Below are positions 18,104 to 31,565 of a DNA stretch of 64,000 nucleotides, in pieces; within the stretch, counting starts at the first letter, position 1; each line of letters starts with the position of its first letter. This stretch comes from Ilex aquifolium (Eukaryota > Streptophyta > Magnoliopsida > Aquifoliales > Aquifoliaceae). The notes beneath the pieces were generated by a model that did not search any database, had not been told where the DNA came from, and saw only the letters and a program-made list of their open reading frames with translations. The stretch covers positions 37,235,593 through 37,299,592 of the forward strand of contig OX637392.1 of the NCBI GenBank assembly GCA_951799425.1, given 5' to 3'. The position numbers were made by a program, and so were the translations under genes.

Positions 18104-18679
18104 GATCTGTTCGATTGTTTTCTTCCAAAATGACCTTTCTATATACCAGCATAGTGACAATGATAACTACGGAAAAACTATTCTTCAAGTAGACCGGCAT
18201 AGTGACAATGACAAGAAAAAAATAGTCTTCCTGTGGTGTCAATTCATGCAGACTGGGAAACTTAATGTAGATAGATGAAATAAATGAGTATATATTTTGA
18301 CTCTAGATCATGCGAAGTCAAAGAAAATGCACAAAGTTATGAATATAATGACAATGAATGTCTTTTGATTCTCCTTTTCTTTCTGTTAGATTGATTTTCA
18401 AAATAATTTATATACAGGATATGTAGTTTTAATGGGTTTTCCGAATTAGTTTATAGTTCTTTTACGAGAAGTTATGAATAGGGGTGCAAGTCTGGTGGGT
18501 TGGGCGGATTGAAGGGTTAATACTAGTTCAATCCTAGTTATATAATTCTCAATTCTAACCCTATCTCAACCTGAGGTATTGAACCCGAGAATTGCCCAAG
18601 TTTAATTTAGGCGGGCTTAGGTTGAATTCGCATTACGTAATGACAAATTTCGAGTTAGAATTCGAGTTGGGTTTGCCAG
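18104..18679. promoter_or_regulatory. Upstream region of kinase unit A
   Basis: A TATA-like 'tatatag' lies on the minus strand near 18137-18143, about 35-40 bp upstream of the ATG. The stretch 18283-18640 is closely repeated at 63660-64000 and more loosely at 59325-59770. It is therefore the shared promoter-distal flank of the cluster. Confidence 0.55.
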
Positions 18680-19332
18680 TAGGGGTGGCAATCGAGTCGT
18701 GTTGTGTCGGGTCGAACATTAGTCGTGTCGAACATTAGTCAACCCTAACCCAACCCATTTAACTAATCGTGTCGTGTCGAGTTGACCTGTTTATTTTCGT
18801 GTCGTGTTCGCGTTGACCCACATAAACTTTGAATAAAAAATTTAACGCTAAGATTTTATTTTCACTTAATTGAATCTCTCTTTATATTTTTTCTACAAAC
18901 TAAAAATTAACTTGATAATAATAATAATAATAATAATGAGTAATAATATTTTTTTTATACAATAATTATGTCAGTGCTTGATAAACAGTTACAAATAATT
19001 AATATTTTATTTCTATAATACTAATTAAATATGCTAATCGTATATCGCGCAACCAAATTAAACATAAGAAATAATGGAAAAAACAAGCCATCAGAACATG
19101 AAAACTCATACATGCAACGAAAAGGCCAGGTCAATCTCCTTTGAGTTAAAAACTTTGTGTTGGCGGGTCAATTCGGGTTAAGCGGGTTGAACCCGAACAC
19201 GACCCATTAACACTTCGTGTTGACGGGTTATGTCATACACGGGTTTGTACCAAAAAATAGTCAATCCAAACCTATTTATTCGTGTCATGTTCGTATCGAA
19301 TTATTGTGTCGTGTCAAAAATTGTCACCCCTA
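18680..19332. mobile_element. hAT-type non-autonomous element
   Basis: The ends TAGGGGTGGCAAT and TAGGGGTGACAAT (reverse-complemented at 19332) are imperfect terminal inverted repeats. The subterminal regions are rich in 'gtgtcg' and 'cgggtt' motifs, as in the related element at 50551-51274, which has a perfect 8-bp target duplication. Here GGGTTTG lies on both sides, but the left copy is separated by a few bases. It has no coding capacity. Confidence 0.65.
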
Positions 19333-19950
19333 GGGTTTGGATTACGTAATTCAGACTGATTTTCCGTTAAAATTCGAGTTGGGTTGATTCAAACCCGAAA
19401 TCGGCCTGTTGTTCTAAACCTGATACATACTACATACTACATAGTATTCACCTAAAGTAACAATCAACAACTTCAATCAAATATTTAACATAAAGGCCAT
19501 AATATTTAAAACATAAAAATCAATGTTTTAACATAAAGACATAATAGCCAAATGTTTAATATAAGACTGAACCAGAAGATTGATCCTTAGTGTTTTAACT
19601 TGTAAGTTATATTGCTATATTAATTTATATATTTATTTTTAAATATGTTGGTGTTGAGCCTGGTTTATATATTCGGGTAAAGCCAGGTAACCCGAGGCCT
19701 CAACTCAGGTACTGTCCGAATTCAATTCGGATTAGTGTTTTTCTACCCAGGTCCACTCCAAGTATTAAAAACCTCAACTTAAGTCCTATTTTTCTCAACT
19801 TGAATTCGGGTTGGCCCACCACAAATTGCACCCCTATTTGTGAAAGTCTTAGACTCTCAAAGCAAATTCTACATTCAAAAGTGAAAAAAAAGAGAATATA
19901 TTTTATTAATAGACACCTATTACATGCTATAATACTATGAATACTTAGTA
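19333..19950. other. Unassigned AT-rich intergenic sequence
   Basis: No gene or clear repeat is recognised. It continues the flank that the hAT-type element at 18680 interrupted. Confidence 0.4.
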
Positions 19951-20131
19951 GAGTAATGCTATTTGAATCAAAAAAATTAACCTAATTTATTGACATAATA
20001 ATGTTTCAAGTAATAAAGTACCAATGAAGTAGCCAAAGAGTTACCGACACAACACTATCGGACCACTTCACTACCACATCATTAAGTTATAATAAATTAT
20101 GTCAATTTTTTAGGTCTTAATAGAATTACTC
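19951..20131. mobile_element. Small MITE, about 181 bp
   Basis: The ends are inverted repeats of about 40 bp: GAGTAATGCTATTTGA at the left and GAGTAATTCTATTAAGA at the right on the other strand, followed on both sides by 'ttgacataat'. Size and structure fit a MITE. The flanks do not give a clean target duplication, so the superfamily is not assigned. Confidence 0.55.
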
Positions 20132-20599
20132 ATACTATTATGCATAAAAGTTTACATTCACACGTTGCGACGCTCTAGAAACACATTTAACACGTAGAAT
20201 CGTAGTGAGCAGCAAACGGATCATGACCATTGATATTTTTAATTATTGTCGACCGAATGGTTAATTTCATATATGCGTACGATCATGACCATCTGGACCA
20301 TGCCTATTATTTCAACAGGCGTATCGTCACCATGCCTATTCAATAGTTATCTAAACAGTCATTATTATGTCTATAAATAAGTCAAAAATTAGACTTTTCC
20401 TATCATTTTTTCAATCTCAAAGATATTTGAGTTTGACTTTATTTGTGTCAAACAAAATATTTAATTTGAGTCAAACACAATATTTAATTTGAGTTTCATT
20501 ATATCCTAAATGTGATTTCGCTGCAATCTACTACACATCTGATTTATCAAAATTGGTAAAATTAAATATTGTCTTAAAAAAATAATTCTGTAACGTGCC

Positions 20600-21058
20600 T
20601 TGAAGCATTCTATTTCCTTGTTCTTCCATCATAGAACTTCTGCACAAACATTTTATTTTCCATCTCTCTTTTTAAGATCTCTTAGACAATGGCATAGTTT
20701 GGGATTTTTTTGGACATAGAATTCAACAATGACACGTGTGAACAAAGGTATGGTAGTGAAAGCATGCCAGAAAATGAGCTTGAGGAACTACTCTTGTACA
20801 AGGTACACAAGTGTGCTAATTTTACTGGAGAAAGTGGTTGCGTGCTTGACTTGTTATGGGGATTTGATGGATACAAGGCAATTTAATGGATACATTTGAA
20901 TTAGGTATGAAATCAATTTTCCTGTTGATTTTTTCAATGATGGTTGTTTTCAACTTTAAGTTTTGGTAGTTGGAATTCTTAATCAATGGTCCTAACTTTT
21001 AATTGCCTCAAAACTTGTCAAAGGGTTTTACACATTTTGTATAGCAAGAATGACATTA
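20600..21058. repeat. Duplicated intergenic block (copy 1)
   Basis: This is similar to 60600-60930, with shared order of blocks such as 'gctaattttactgg', 'tttaatggata' and 'ttcttaatcaa'. It extends the kinase-unit duplication upstream by several kilobases. No gene is seen. Confidence 0.6.
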
Positions 21059-21311
21059 GGTTATGTCAGGGGCGGTTCAGGTCAATTTAAGGCTTAAAGC
21101 GAAAACATTAAATTGAGGTCTTTTTATTTTTAGTATTATTTTTTTAAAAAAATTAATTTATTTTTAATTTTTTATGTAAGAGGGAGACAAAAGAAAGATG
21201 TGTTAATGTTATCGAGAAAGAAATTTCAACTTTTGTTTTTGTTTTTTACCACAGAGAGGGAGAGAGAGTGTTTAATTTCAACTTTTGTTTTTTTTTTTAA
21301 TTTTTTTTACC

Positions 21312-21347
<36 letters not shown>

Positions 21348-21511
21348 AATATGAGTTGACTTTTGAGTATTTTTTTTTATTTTTTTAATTTCTAAGTTTT
21401 TAATGTTATGGATTGGATTATAGGCCCAAATTATTGAAATAAAATTTTTAATTGAATTTAATTTTTTAGGGCTTTTTTGTAGGGATTAAAATTTAGGAAA
21501 ATTTGGAGGCC

Positions 21512-22966
<1,455 letters not shown>

Positions 22967-23111
22967 CAGCCCTAATTTTCACTAAAATTTAATGGATTTA
23001 ATTTTTTTTGTGGGCTAGTGATGCACCTAAAATTATGAGACCTTCTAAAATTTTGGGGCCTAAAACCCATGCTTTTTTTTTCCATACTGTTGGGCCGGCC
23101 CTGGGTTATCT

Positions 23112-23427
23112 GGTGGAGAATTAGAAGTTGAATGGGGTAGCAAGTGGTTATAGAGGAGTTTTTTTGTTTGTGTGTGACCACTTTACATATCTTTCAATTC
23201 ATCAATGTTCACAATTTATGGAAGTGGAAATTTCCAAGTAGTTGCCAACACAAGAAGAGTAAATGCACAAAAGGTGAGTTAGTTTTTTAATTTTGAGACC
23301 TACAAGGGGATCCGAAGACTAGATAGTTCGACCATGTGCATCAATTAGGGCCATCAGTCACGTATTTGGTCCAACAAGGCCCACAGTCCAATCCATAGGC
23401 CCGTCAATTTGTTTCAAAAAAAAAAAA
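23112..23427. other. Unassigned spacer
   Basis: This is sequence between the hAT-like element and the Mutator-like element. It has no recognised gene and ends in an A tract that serves as the apparent 9-bp A target site of the next element. Confidence 0.4.
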
Positions 23428-24253
23428 AGGTTATTTGGAAGCCAGTATACCTAATTAGACTTATTTGGCAAAAAGTACACAAAAAATATTTTAGAAAAAG
23501 GTACACTACTTGGATACAAAGACGTAAATGCCCATTTTGGTAATTTTTTTTTCTTAAAAATGTAACAATACATTTATCATAACCGTTAAAATTTAGGCTC
23601 AATTAATTCAAAATGTATTCATCTTTCTCAAAAACCAAACTGTATCTCCTTGTCTTCCAAAAAGACACAAACAAACAAAGGCTTCAAGAGCTATTGAAGG
23701 AGAATGATGTCTTGAAAATTGTTATAAGGAACATAGGCACAGATAGATGTTACTTGGATCATTCACATTCTGTTTCTGGTGGTGATGAGTTAGACAAACA
23801 ACAATCTGCATTCTCATTAAAAATGAATGAAAAGGAGATGATGATAAAGGATTTGACTGAAGTTGTAAAACCCGAGAAAATTTCAACCTTTGTGAAAAAG
23901 GGCAAAAACGGTAAATTGCCACTACAGTACAGGTTGTAAACCTGAATTTTTCTAGAACTCGGATGACGAAACGGACCTCACCGTTGGATTCGTCTCGCGA
24001 AATCTAGTTACCACGTCAAATTTCGTGGAATTCCGAGATAGTCGGATTTTTCGCGTTTTACGAGACGAACGGGCCCCGGGTGACCTTGTACACGAAATTT
24101 TTATAAAGTTTCCAGGTTTGGGGAAATATTAAACACAAGTTAAAACAAAAATAATTCGAACTTGAACCGGAGCGAAATTTAATCGTTTCGGGATTAAAAC
24201 GGACCCGGAATTAAATAGGACGTGTGGCGAATTGTGGGCCAAGTATTCTAAAG

Positions 24254-24261
24254 TATAAATA
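24254..24261 (+). promoter_or_regulatory. TATA box in the 5' LTR
   Basis: TATAAATA lies within the LTR and is probably the element's own promoter. The same box is in the 3' LTR at 31956-31963, where it could drive transcription into the sequence downstream. Confidence 0.6.
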
Positions 24262-25899
24262 GGGGGAAAAATTAGATTTTTCCCCATTGTTCAGCCGGTT
24301 TCAGCCGATAGAGAGAAAGAGGGAGAAAAGAGAGAAAAACTCACCTTCTCTCTACGATCTACGGCGCTACGGACCTCGAATCCACGCAAGCCAAGAATTA
24401 AAGTCGCTCTACTCATCGAGGGCTACGCGGCTATACCAAAAAGCGCAAGTTTTACCGAAGATTAAGGTACGGGATTTTCGAGAAGTGAGGGTTTTTGGCT
24501 TGAATCGGGTCTTGGAACTTCCCTTGGTCGTTCCTCACGCTTCAAGAGGTAGGGTTTCTTCCTACTAAGGTTTATTCCAAGCCTATAATGTTTTTATGGA
24601 ATGGGTAGGATGATAGCCTATGTGTCTCTTGCCTATTGTTGTGAAATTGGGTGAATTGGGTATTGAAATGGGTAAAGGAAATCCTAACTTGGATGAATAT
24701 TTAGAAGTTACTAATTGTGATTTCTATGAATTGGATATGTGAAATGAACCCAATGTAAATTCATGTGTTATATGAAATTGTGGACGTGTTATGTGTTTAT
24801 ATATATGCCATGAAATTTTAGTATGTTGATAACATGCTTGGAATTTGTATTATGGGAATTATATGCTTTTGATATGATTTTGCCATGGAATATGAGAAAT
24901 GTGTTGAGAATGTTCATATGTCACTCATATCATATCGAACATTGTATTGGTGTTCCATTTTCATATGTCACTCATATCATATCGAACATTGTATTGGTGT
25001 TGCAATGGAACACCACATTTCATATGCACGGGAACATCGCATTTTAGGAGGTGTGTGTGCATGGTTATTTGTCTTCACCACACATGGTGGATGACGAGTG
25101 AGCTCGGGTAATATGGGTCGATGACCTAGACGAGTCGAATGGTTTATATGTTGATAGGGTTGGGGTAGCAAGAAGGGCTAGAAAATCCCTCGGGTGAGAG
25201 ACCCGGTGATTGGATACGCACTCCGTTGGTATAAGAGCCCATAAAGTGTATCGGTGTACGCGGAACCGTTGGTGGAAGTCCATGAATTCCGTGTAGGTTG
25301 GGTGACCTTTGGTGTGAGTCCATGAACATCCACCCCTTACAAAGACCCTAGAATGAAATGTCATTTGATGTGGAACATAAATGACGGATTGGTACACATT
25401 GGCACTTGCATGTGTAGAGGAGCCGGGAAGGGCTCGGTTGATGTGCATGAGTGAGTCTCACCTCATTTCATAGCATGACATTACATGTTTCAACATGGAA
25501 TATATTCTTGTTGTGGATTGTTGATTGATAGCATGTGACATTTCATATGCATTTAGGTTGGGGAGTAGCCTCTCTAGGAGATACCCTATTGAGCGTGGCT
25601 CACCCTTTATGGGAAAAACATTTCAGGTGTGGGTTTTGCTCCGGCGGATGGCTCATTTGGAGAGCATCAAGCATGAAGGGGGCCGGCTTGTGGCCTTAGT
25701 TTAAGTTTTGTAAAACCTTTAACAAAATTCCATTTTGATGTATATATATTATGGAATGAATTGTAATAGAGATTGTATGAGTTGGGTATTATATGGAAAA
25801 TCTCATTAAACATGTATTGAATGAGTTTGGAGTGTATGGGGTAGCTTTAAGGATGGTTTGGAGGGGAAAGAAATCCATTTTTATGTTCACAGTCTGAAA

Positions 25900-26295
25900 A
25901 CCTACCGGAAGGTGTGTGTCGGCCTTCCGGAAGGTTTTGCTAAAAACCCCAGCTTGCCTTGCTCACGGCTAATACCTTCCGGAAGGTTTTGCCCACTGGA
26001 ATGAACCTTCCGGAAGATTTTAGCTACTGGAGTAAAACCTACCGGAAGGACTTGTCTACTGGAGTGGACCTTCCGGAAGGTTTTGCCTTGGGTTTCTTTT
26101 TGACTGCCGAGTTCTTCCGGAAGGTTTGTTTTCTGGAATGAACCTTCCGGAAGGTTTTGGCTACTGGAATGGACCTTCCGGAAGGTTTTTGCTACTGATG
26201 TCGACCTTCCGGAAGTTCTTGAAATTGATCCTTTTCATGTAACAGTTCCTTCAGCGACCTTCCGGTAGGTGTATATCGACCTTCCGGAAGGTTTT
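25900..26295. repeat. Palindromic CCTTCCGGAAGG cluster in the LTR
   Basis: About twelve copies of a 12-bp palindrome, some with one or two changes, lie within 400 bp. Central copies are spaced about 31-33 bp apart and separated by 'actgga' spacers. The same cluster is in the 3' LTR (33555-33950). It could be a regulatory array or a strong hairpin former. Confidence 0.9.
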
Positions 26296-26531
26296 TCCAA
26301 AAACTTGAAATTTTCAAAATGCTTAGCCATGCTTTTGGGCTTTGTTTTCTTTGGTTTCTATGACATAAATGGACATAAATGAAGGTATAATTGACCTTGT
26401 GGATGGTAAATCCGATTAAAAGCATGTGAGTGACGTGGTGTCGGGTTATACGACTGTCACGAGTATTTCCGCGGGTTGACGGATGGTCAACGGTTAATAA
26501 AGGACCCCCGGAAAATTGGGGCGTCACAGCT

Positions 26532-26543
26532 TGGTATCAGAGC
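26532..26543 (+). other. Primer binding site (initiator Met tRNA)
   Basis: TGGTATCAGAGC, three bases after the 5' LTR, is the usual plant primer site complementary to the 3' end of initiator methionine tRNA. Confidence 0.93.
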
Positions 26544-26884
26544 ATAGGTATGCGATTTACCTAGGGCTTGATGGGGCATGGGTTTAGACCATTGCATTCA
26601 TTGTACATTACATGTTATGTGCTTAAATTGATACATATTATGTGATATGTGGTATGTGTATTATATGCATGGTAAAATGTGTATGGAAATGGACACACTA
26701 GGGTTAGAGAACTTAACCTTGGGAGTGGGAAAGCAAATGAACGGGAAGGTTCAAAGCGAAAGGGTCCACTATTGGAGGCATACGCTCTACTAGTGAGACA
26801 ATGAGAAAGATTTGAGCGTTTTAACTTTGATCCCTATCTAGGGATACTAAGTTGTTGTGCCATTGCCATTTGACTTGTGTGTAG

Positions 26885-29800
26885 ATGGCAAGTGGAAGAA
26901 GAGGACGTCGAGGCGGTGGGCGGAACAATAACCAACCACCACCGGTCTTCGATCAACGAGCGTTTACGGAAACCATGGGCCTAATGGCGGCTACTGTTGC
27001 ACAAGCTAGTGCAAATGCCGGACATGGAGGCGCGAGTAACCTCCAACAGTTTAAAGCACACAAACCTCCAGTCTTCATGGGAGGGGCGGACCCGATGGTG
27101 GCCGACCATTGGTTCCGGCAAGTCAACAAGATCTTAGGGGCGATGGAGGTCACCTCAGACGCTACTAAGATAAGGCTAGCTGCATTCCAGCTAGAAGGAG
27201 AAGCCCAATTGTGGTGGGATTGGGTGACGGCCTCGAAGAACTTAGAGGCCATGACATGGGGAGAGTTCAAGGAGCTCTTCATGGGTAAATATTTCCCAAC
27301 GGCCGTTCGACATGCAAAGGCCCGCGAGTTTCTAGATTTGAAGCAAGGGTCAATGACAGTGATGGAGTATGTGGCTAAGTTCACCGAATTAGCCCGATTT
27401 GCTGATGATTACGTGGCCACGGATATGGCCAAGGTAAGAAGGTTTGAGGATGGGTTGAAGCTATCCATCCGGGGAAAGATTGTGGGCCTCCGCCTGCAAG
27501 ACTTGGACTCTATGGTCGAGACAGCTATGGCCATTGAGAGGGAGGTGGACGATGCTCAAAGCATCCGTGAGGCGGGTGCTAAGGATAAGAAGAAGGAGGG
27601 CCAATCCTCTTCTTCTAGTTCGGGGAAGAAACAGAGGACCTCTGCTCCTCAAGGACAGGGCCGCGGCTATCAAGGCCAAGGCCAAGGTCAGCTTTCCCAA
27701 GGCGGGAGAAACTTCAGGACTACCTACCAGGCGGGCCAGAAGACATGTTTCCATTGCCACCAACCGGGGCATATGAAGCGGGATTGTCCGCAGAGGCAAG
27801 GATCCCAGAGCTATGGGACACCTCAGTCCCAGTCATCAGTGGGGCAGTCGCAGACACGCCTTGTTCCTCCCTACCCCACCACGGGCCAGGGAAACCAGTA
27901 TCAGTTCCAGGGCGCTACTCAGGCCCCTACCACCTTTCGAGCGGGGACTCCGCAGTCGGGCCAGATGAGCCAAGGCATGGGTCGAGGCCGAGGACAGGGC
28001 ATGCAGGCCGGGACTTCGGGGACCCAGGGGCGTGTCTACGCCATTACACCTCAGGCTGAGCCAGTGGACCAGTCAGTCATTCAGGGTACATTTCTACTTT
28101 CTCGCCTATGGACTAAAGTGTTATTTGATTCTGGTGCATCACATTCATTCATTTCTGCATCATGTGTGAGGGATTTGGGCTTAGAGGTTGATACCTTGGA
28201 GGAGCCGTTATATGTGAATTCACCCCTAGGAGCTAGGGCGTGTGTGAATCAGATATGTCGGGGTTGTGAGCTAGAGATCTCGGGGATTCTACTCACCGTG
28301 GACCTTAGGGTTATGGACATGTCGGAATTCGATGTCATCCTTGGGATGGACTGGTTGGCGGCGTATCGGGTCGTTATTGATTGTGACAGGAAGAGGGTCA
28401 CCGCCTATACACCGGACGGTGTTTGTTTCAAGTTTCAGGGGGAAAAGCATGATGCTCTACCTCAAGTCGTGTATGATTCACGATGGCATGGGCAATTGAT
28501 GAGTTGGCTTGCGAGCCTTACCCTGGAGGACGAGGCGAGACAAGAATTGGGTCTACCTCGGGTGGTGTGTGAATATGAGGACGTTTTTCCGGACGAGTTA
28601 CCGGGATTACCTCCCCATAGGGATGTGGACTTTAGCGTTGAGTTGCATCCGGGTACTTCACCCATTTCTATGACTCCACATAGGATGGCGCCAGCTGAGT
28701 TGCAAGAACTCAAGGTTCAATTACAAGAATTATTGGACAAGGGCTTTATTAGACCGAGTACCTCACCTTGGGGCGCTCCGGTGCTGTTTGCCAAGAAGAA
28801 GGATAAGACCCTTCGATTGTGTATAGACTATCGGCAGTTGAACCGGGTCACCATCAAGAATAGGTACCCTTTGCCGAGGATCGATGATCTGTTTGATCAG
28901 CTGAGGGGAGCGCGGGTCTATTCAAAAATAGATCTCCGCACGGGCTACCATCAGTTGAGGATTAGGGAGTCAGATATCCCTAAGACGGCGTTCAGAACGC
29001 GGTACGGGCATTTCGAGTTCACGGTGATGCCATTTGGGTTGACGAATGCCCCGACGGCATTTATGGATCTCATGCATAGGGTGTTCCAGCCCTATTTAGA
29101 TCAGTTTGTCGTAGTGTTTGTTGATGACATCCTGATCTACTCCAAGACAGAGGAGGAGCATGAGGGTCACTTAAGGATTGTTCTCCAGACCTTGAGGGAC
29201 CACCAGTTGTACGCCAAGTTCAGCAAGTGTGAATTTTGGCTTACGGAGGTGAAATTTTTGGGACACGTGGTGTCGGCTTCGGGGGTATCAGTTGATCCGG
29301 AGAAAGTCGAGGCAGTTATGAGCTGGGAGAGGCCAAGGTCAGTCTTCGATATACGTAGTTTCTTGGGATTGACAGGGTATTACGGGAGGTTCATCGAGGA
29401 CTTCTCCCGACTAGCCGCACCTATGACTAGATTGACCCGGAAGGAGGTCAAGTTCGAGTGGAATGATTCGTGTGAGAAGGCATTCCAAGAACTAAAGAGG
29501 AGACTCACTTCAGCTCCTATCTTGATTGTTCCAGAAAGGGGACAAAACTACACGATATATTGCGATGCCTCTAAAGACGGACTGGGTTGTGTCTTGATGC
29601 AGTCCGGGAGAGTGGTGGCTTATGGTTCTCGACAGTTGAAGAATCACGAGCAGAATTACCCCACGCATGACATGGAGTTGGCGGCCGTTGTCTTTGCCTT
29701 AAAGGCTTGGCGCCACTATTTGTATGGTGAACGATTTGAAGTGTTTTCGGACCACAAAAGTCTGAAGCACATCTTCACTCAACGGGACCTCAACATGAGG

Positions 29801-31471
29801 CAGCGTAGGTGGATGGAGTACCTAGAAGACTATGACTTCACTTTGCATTACCACCCCGGTAAGGCAAATGTGGTGGCTGACGCACTTAGTCGGAAGTCAC
29901 GGGGTGTCTTAGCTAGTGTGGCTTCCCGGGAGTGGCGGATGCTTGAGGCCGTGGGCCAATTTGGGCTGCATTATCGGGGTCGGACTCAGGGTGTTTTAGG
30001 GAGTTTGGTGGCTACGCCTTCCCTACTGAGCAGAGTGATCGAGTCACAGAGACAGGACTCAGAGTTATCATCCATCAGGGACCGAGTGCAGGCGGGTACT
30101 GGTGACGAGGGCTGGGCCATTCACTCGGATGACAGTCTTCGGTTTAGGGGAAGGGTAGTGGTTCCCCAGTCGGCGGAGCTGAGAGAGGAGATCCTCAGGG
30201 AGTTCCATTGCTCTCGTTTTGCGGTGCACCCAGGCGGCACGAAGATGTATCATGATCTTCGTCGCCAGTATTACTGGAGCGGAATGAAGAGGCAAATTGG
30301 CGACTTTGTCAGTAGATGCCTCACATGTCAGCAGATTAAAGCCGAGCACTAGAGGCCAGCAGTGTTGCTCCAGCCCTTGGAAGTGGCTGAGTGGAAGTGG
30401 GAGCACATTACAATGGACTTTGTGACCCACTTGCCACGGACATCACGGGGACACGATGCGGTGTGGGTGATAGTGGACCGGCTTACGAAGTCGGCACACT
30501 TTTTGGCGGTGCGGATGACCTTCACTCTGGAGGAATTCTGCAGGTTGTACATAAGGGAGATAGTCCGGTTGCATGGGGTACCCGTATCTATAGTATCGGA
30601 TCGGGACCCCAGGTTTACGGCTCACTTTTGGGAGAGTTTCCAGCGAGCCATGGGGACTCAGTTGAGGATGAACACAGCCTACCATCCCCAAACGGACGGT
30701 CAGTCGGAGAGGACCATCCAGACATTAGAGGACATGCTACGGGCATGCGTCCTAGATCTCAAGGGTAGCTGGGAAGAGCATTTGCCCTTAGTGGAATTCG
30801 CCTACAATAACAGTTATCAGGCGAGCATACGGATGGCACCCTATGAGGCGCTTTATGGGAGGCCTTGTCGTTCTCCGGTTTGTTGGACTGAAGTTGGGGA
30901 AAGACCCTCTACGGGTCCAGACTTGATTAGAGACACCTCGGAGAAGGTGAACCTGATAAGGAAGCGTCTTCTCACGGCTCAGAGCCGGCAGAAGAGTTAC
31001 GCCGATAGGCGGCGGCGGCCTCTGGAATTTGAGGTGGGAGACCACGTCTTCTTAAAGGTGATGCCTAAGAGAGGGGTGATCAGATTCGGCAAGCGGGGAA
31101 AACTGTCGCCGAGGTATATTGGGCCCTTTGAGGTGCTTGAGAGAGTTGGCACTGTGGCTTACAGATTGGCGTTACCGCCAACTTTATCGGGTGTTCACGC
31201 CGTATTCCATGTCTCCATGCTCCGGAAGTATACTCCAGATCCGTCGCATGTTGTGGATTGGGGCGAGCTCATAGTTGATGCGGATGGGACCTTCGAGGAG
31301 GGACCAGTGCGTGTCATGGATAGCCAAGAGCAGGTTTTGCGAGGCAAGACCGTGAGGCTAGTGAAGGTGTTGTGGCAGCACCGAGGAGTGGAGGAGGCAA
31401 CATGGGAGCGTGAGGACACCATACGTGCCAACTATCCTTTCTTATTTGAGGATGGAGGTACATTCTTATAG
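26885..31471 (+). mobile_element. gag and pol region of the Tekay element
   Basis: Domains in order: gag capsid region (about 26.9-27.6 kb) and a CCHC zinc knuckle near 27.75 kb. An aspartic protease with the DSGASHSF motif follows near 28.13 kb. Next are reverse transcriptase with the FVDDIL motif (about 28.7-29.3 kb), RNase H (about 29.5-29.9 kb) and integrase with an HHCC-type zinc region and DDE core (about 30.2-31.1 kb). A chromodomain-like C terminus ends near 31.45 kb. The products would form the particle and carry out reverse transcription and integration. The region is nearly whole with about one apparent break. Confidence 0.93.
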
Positions 31472-31551
31472 TCATTTAGTATTATATGACTGTTGCATAT
31501 GCGTGTAATTGTGTGTGCATGAGTGTGTGAATTTCGGGGACGAAATTCTTT

Positions 31552-31565
31552 TAAGGGGGGAAGAA
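31552..31565 (+). other. Polypurine tract
   Basis: A purine run (A, G only) directly precedes the 3' LTR, as expected for the plus-strand primer of reverse transcription. Confidence 0.85.

Larger units (their letters stand above)
23864..26528 (+). repeat. 5' LTR of the Tekay element
   Basis: 2,665 bp, starting TGTAAAACCC and ending GGGGCGTCACA. It is about 47 bp longer than the 3' LTR because a short segment around 24914-25008 is tandemly duplicated. It contains a TATAAATA box and a cluster of CCGGAA palindromes near its 3' side. Confidence 0.95.

Noticed and set aside
25900-26295. Regular palindromes read as a CRISPR array
   Set aside because: The repeats are short palindromes inside an LTR and repeated in the other LTR; this is a plant nuclear sequence.
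23928-26528. Open frames in the 5' LTR repeated in the 3' LTR as duplicated genes
   Set aside because: They are identical because the LTRs are copies; none matches a protein family.
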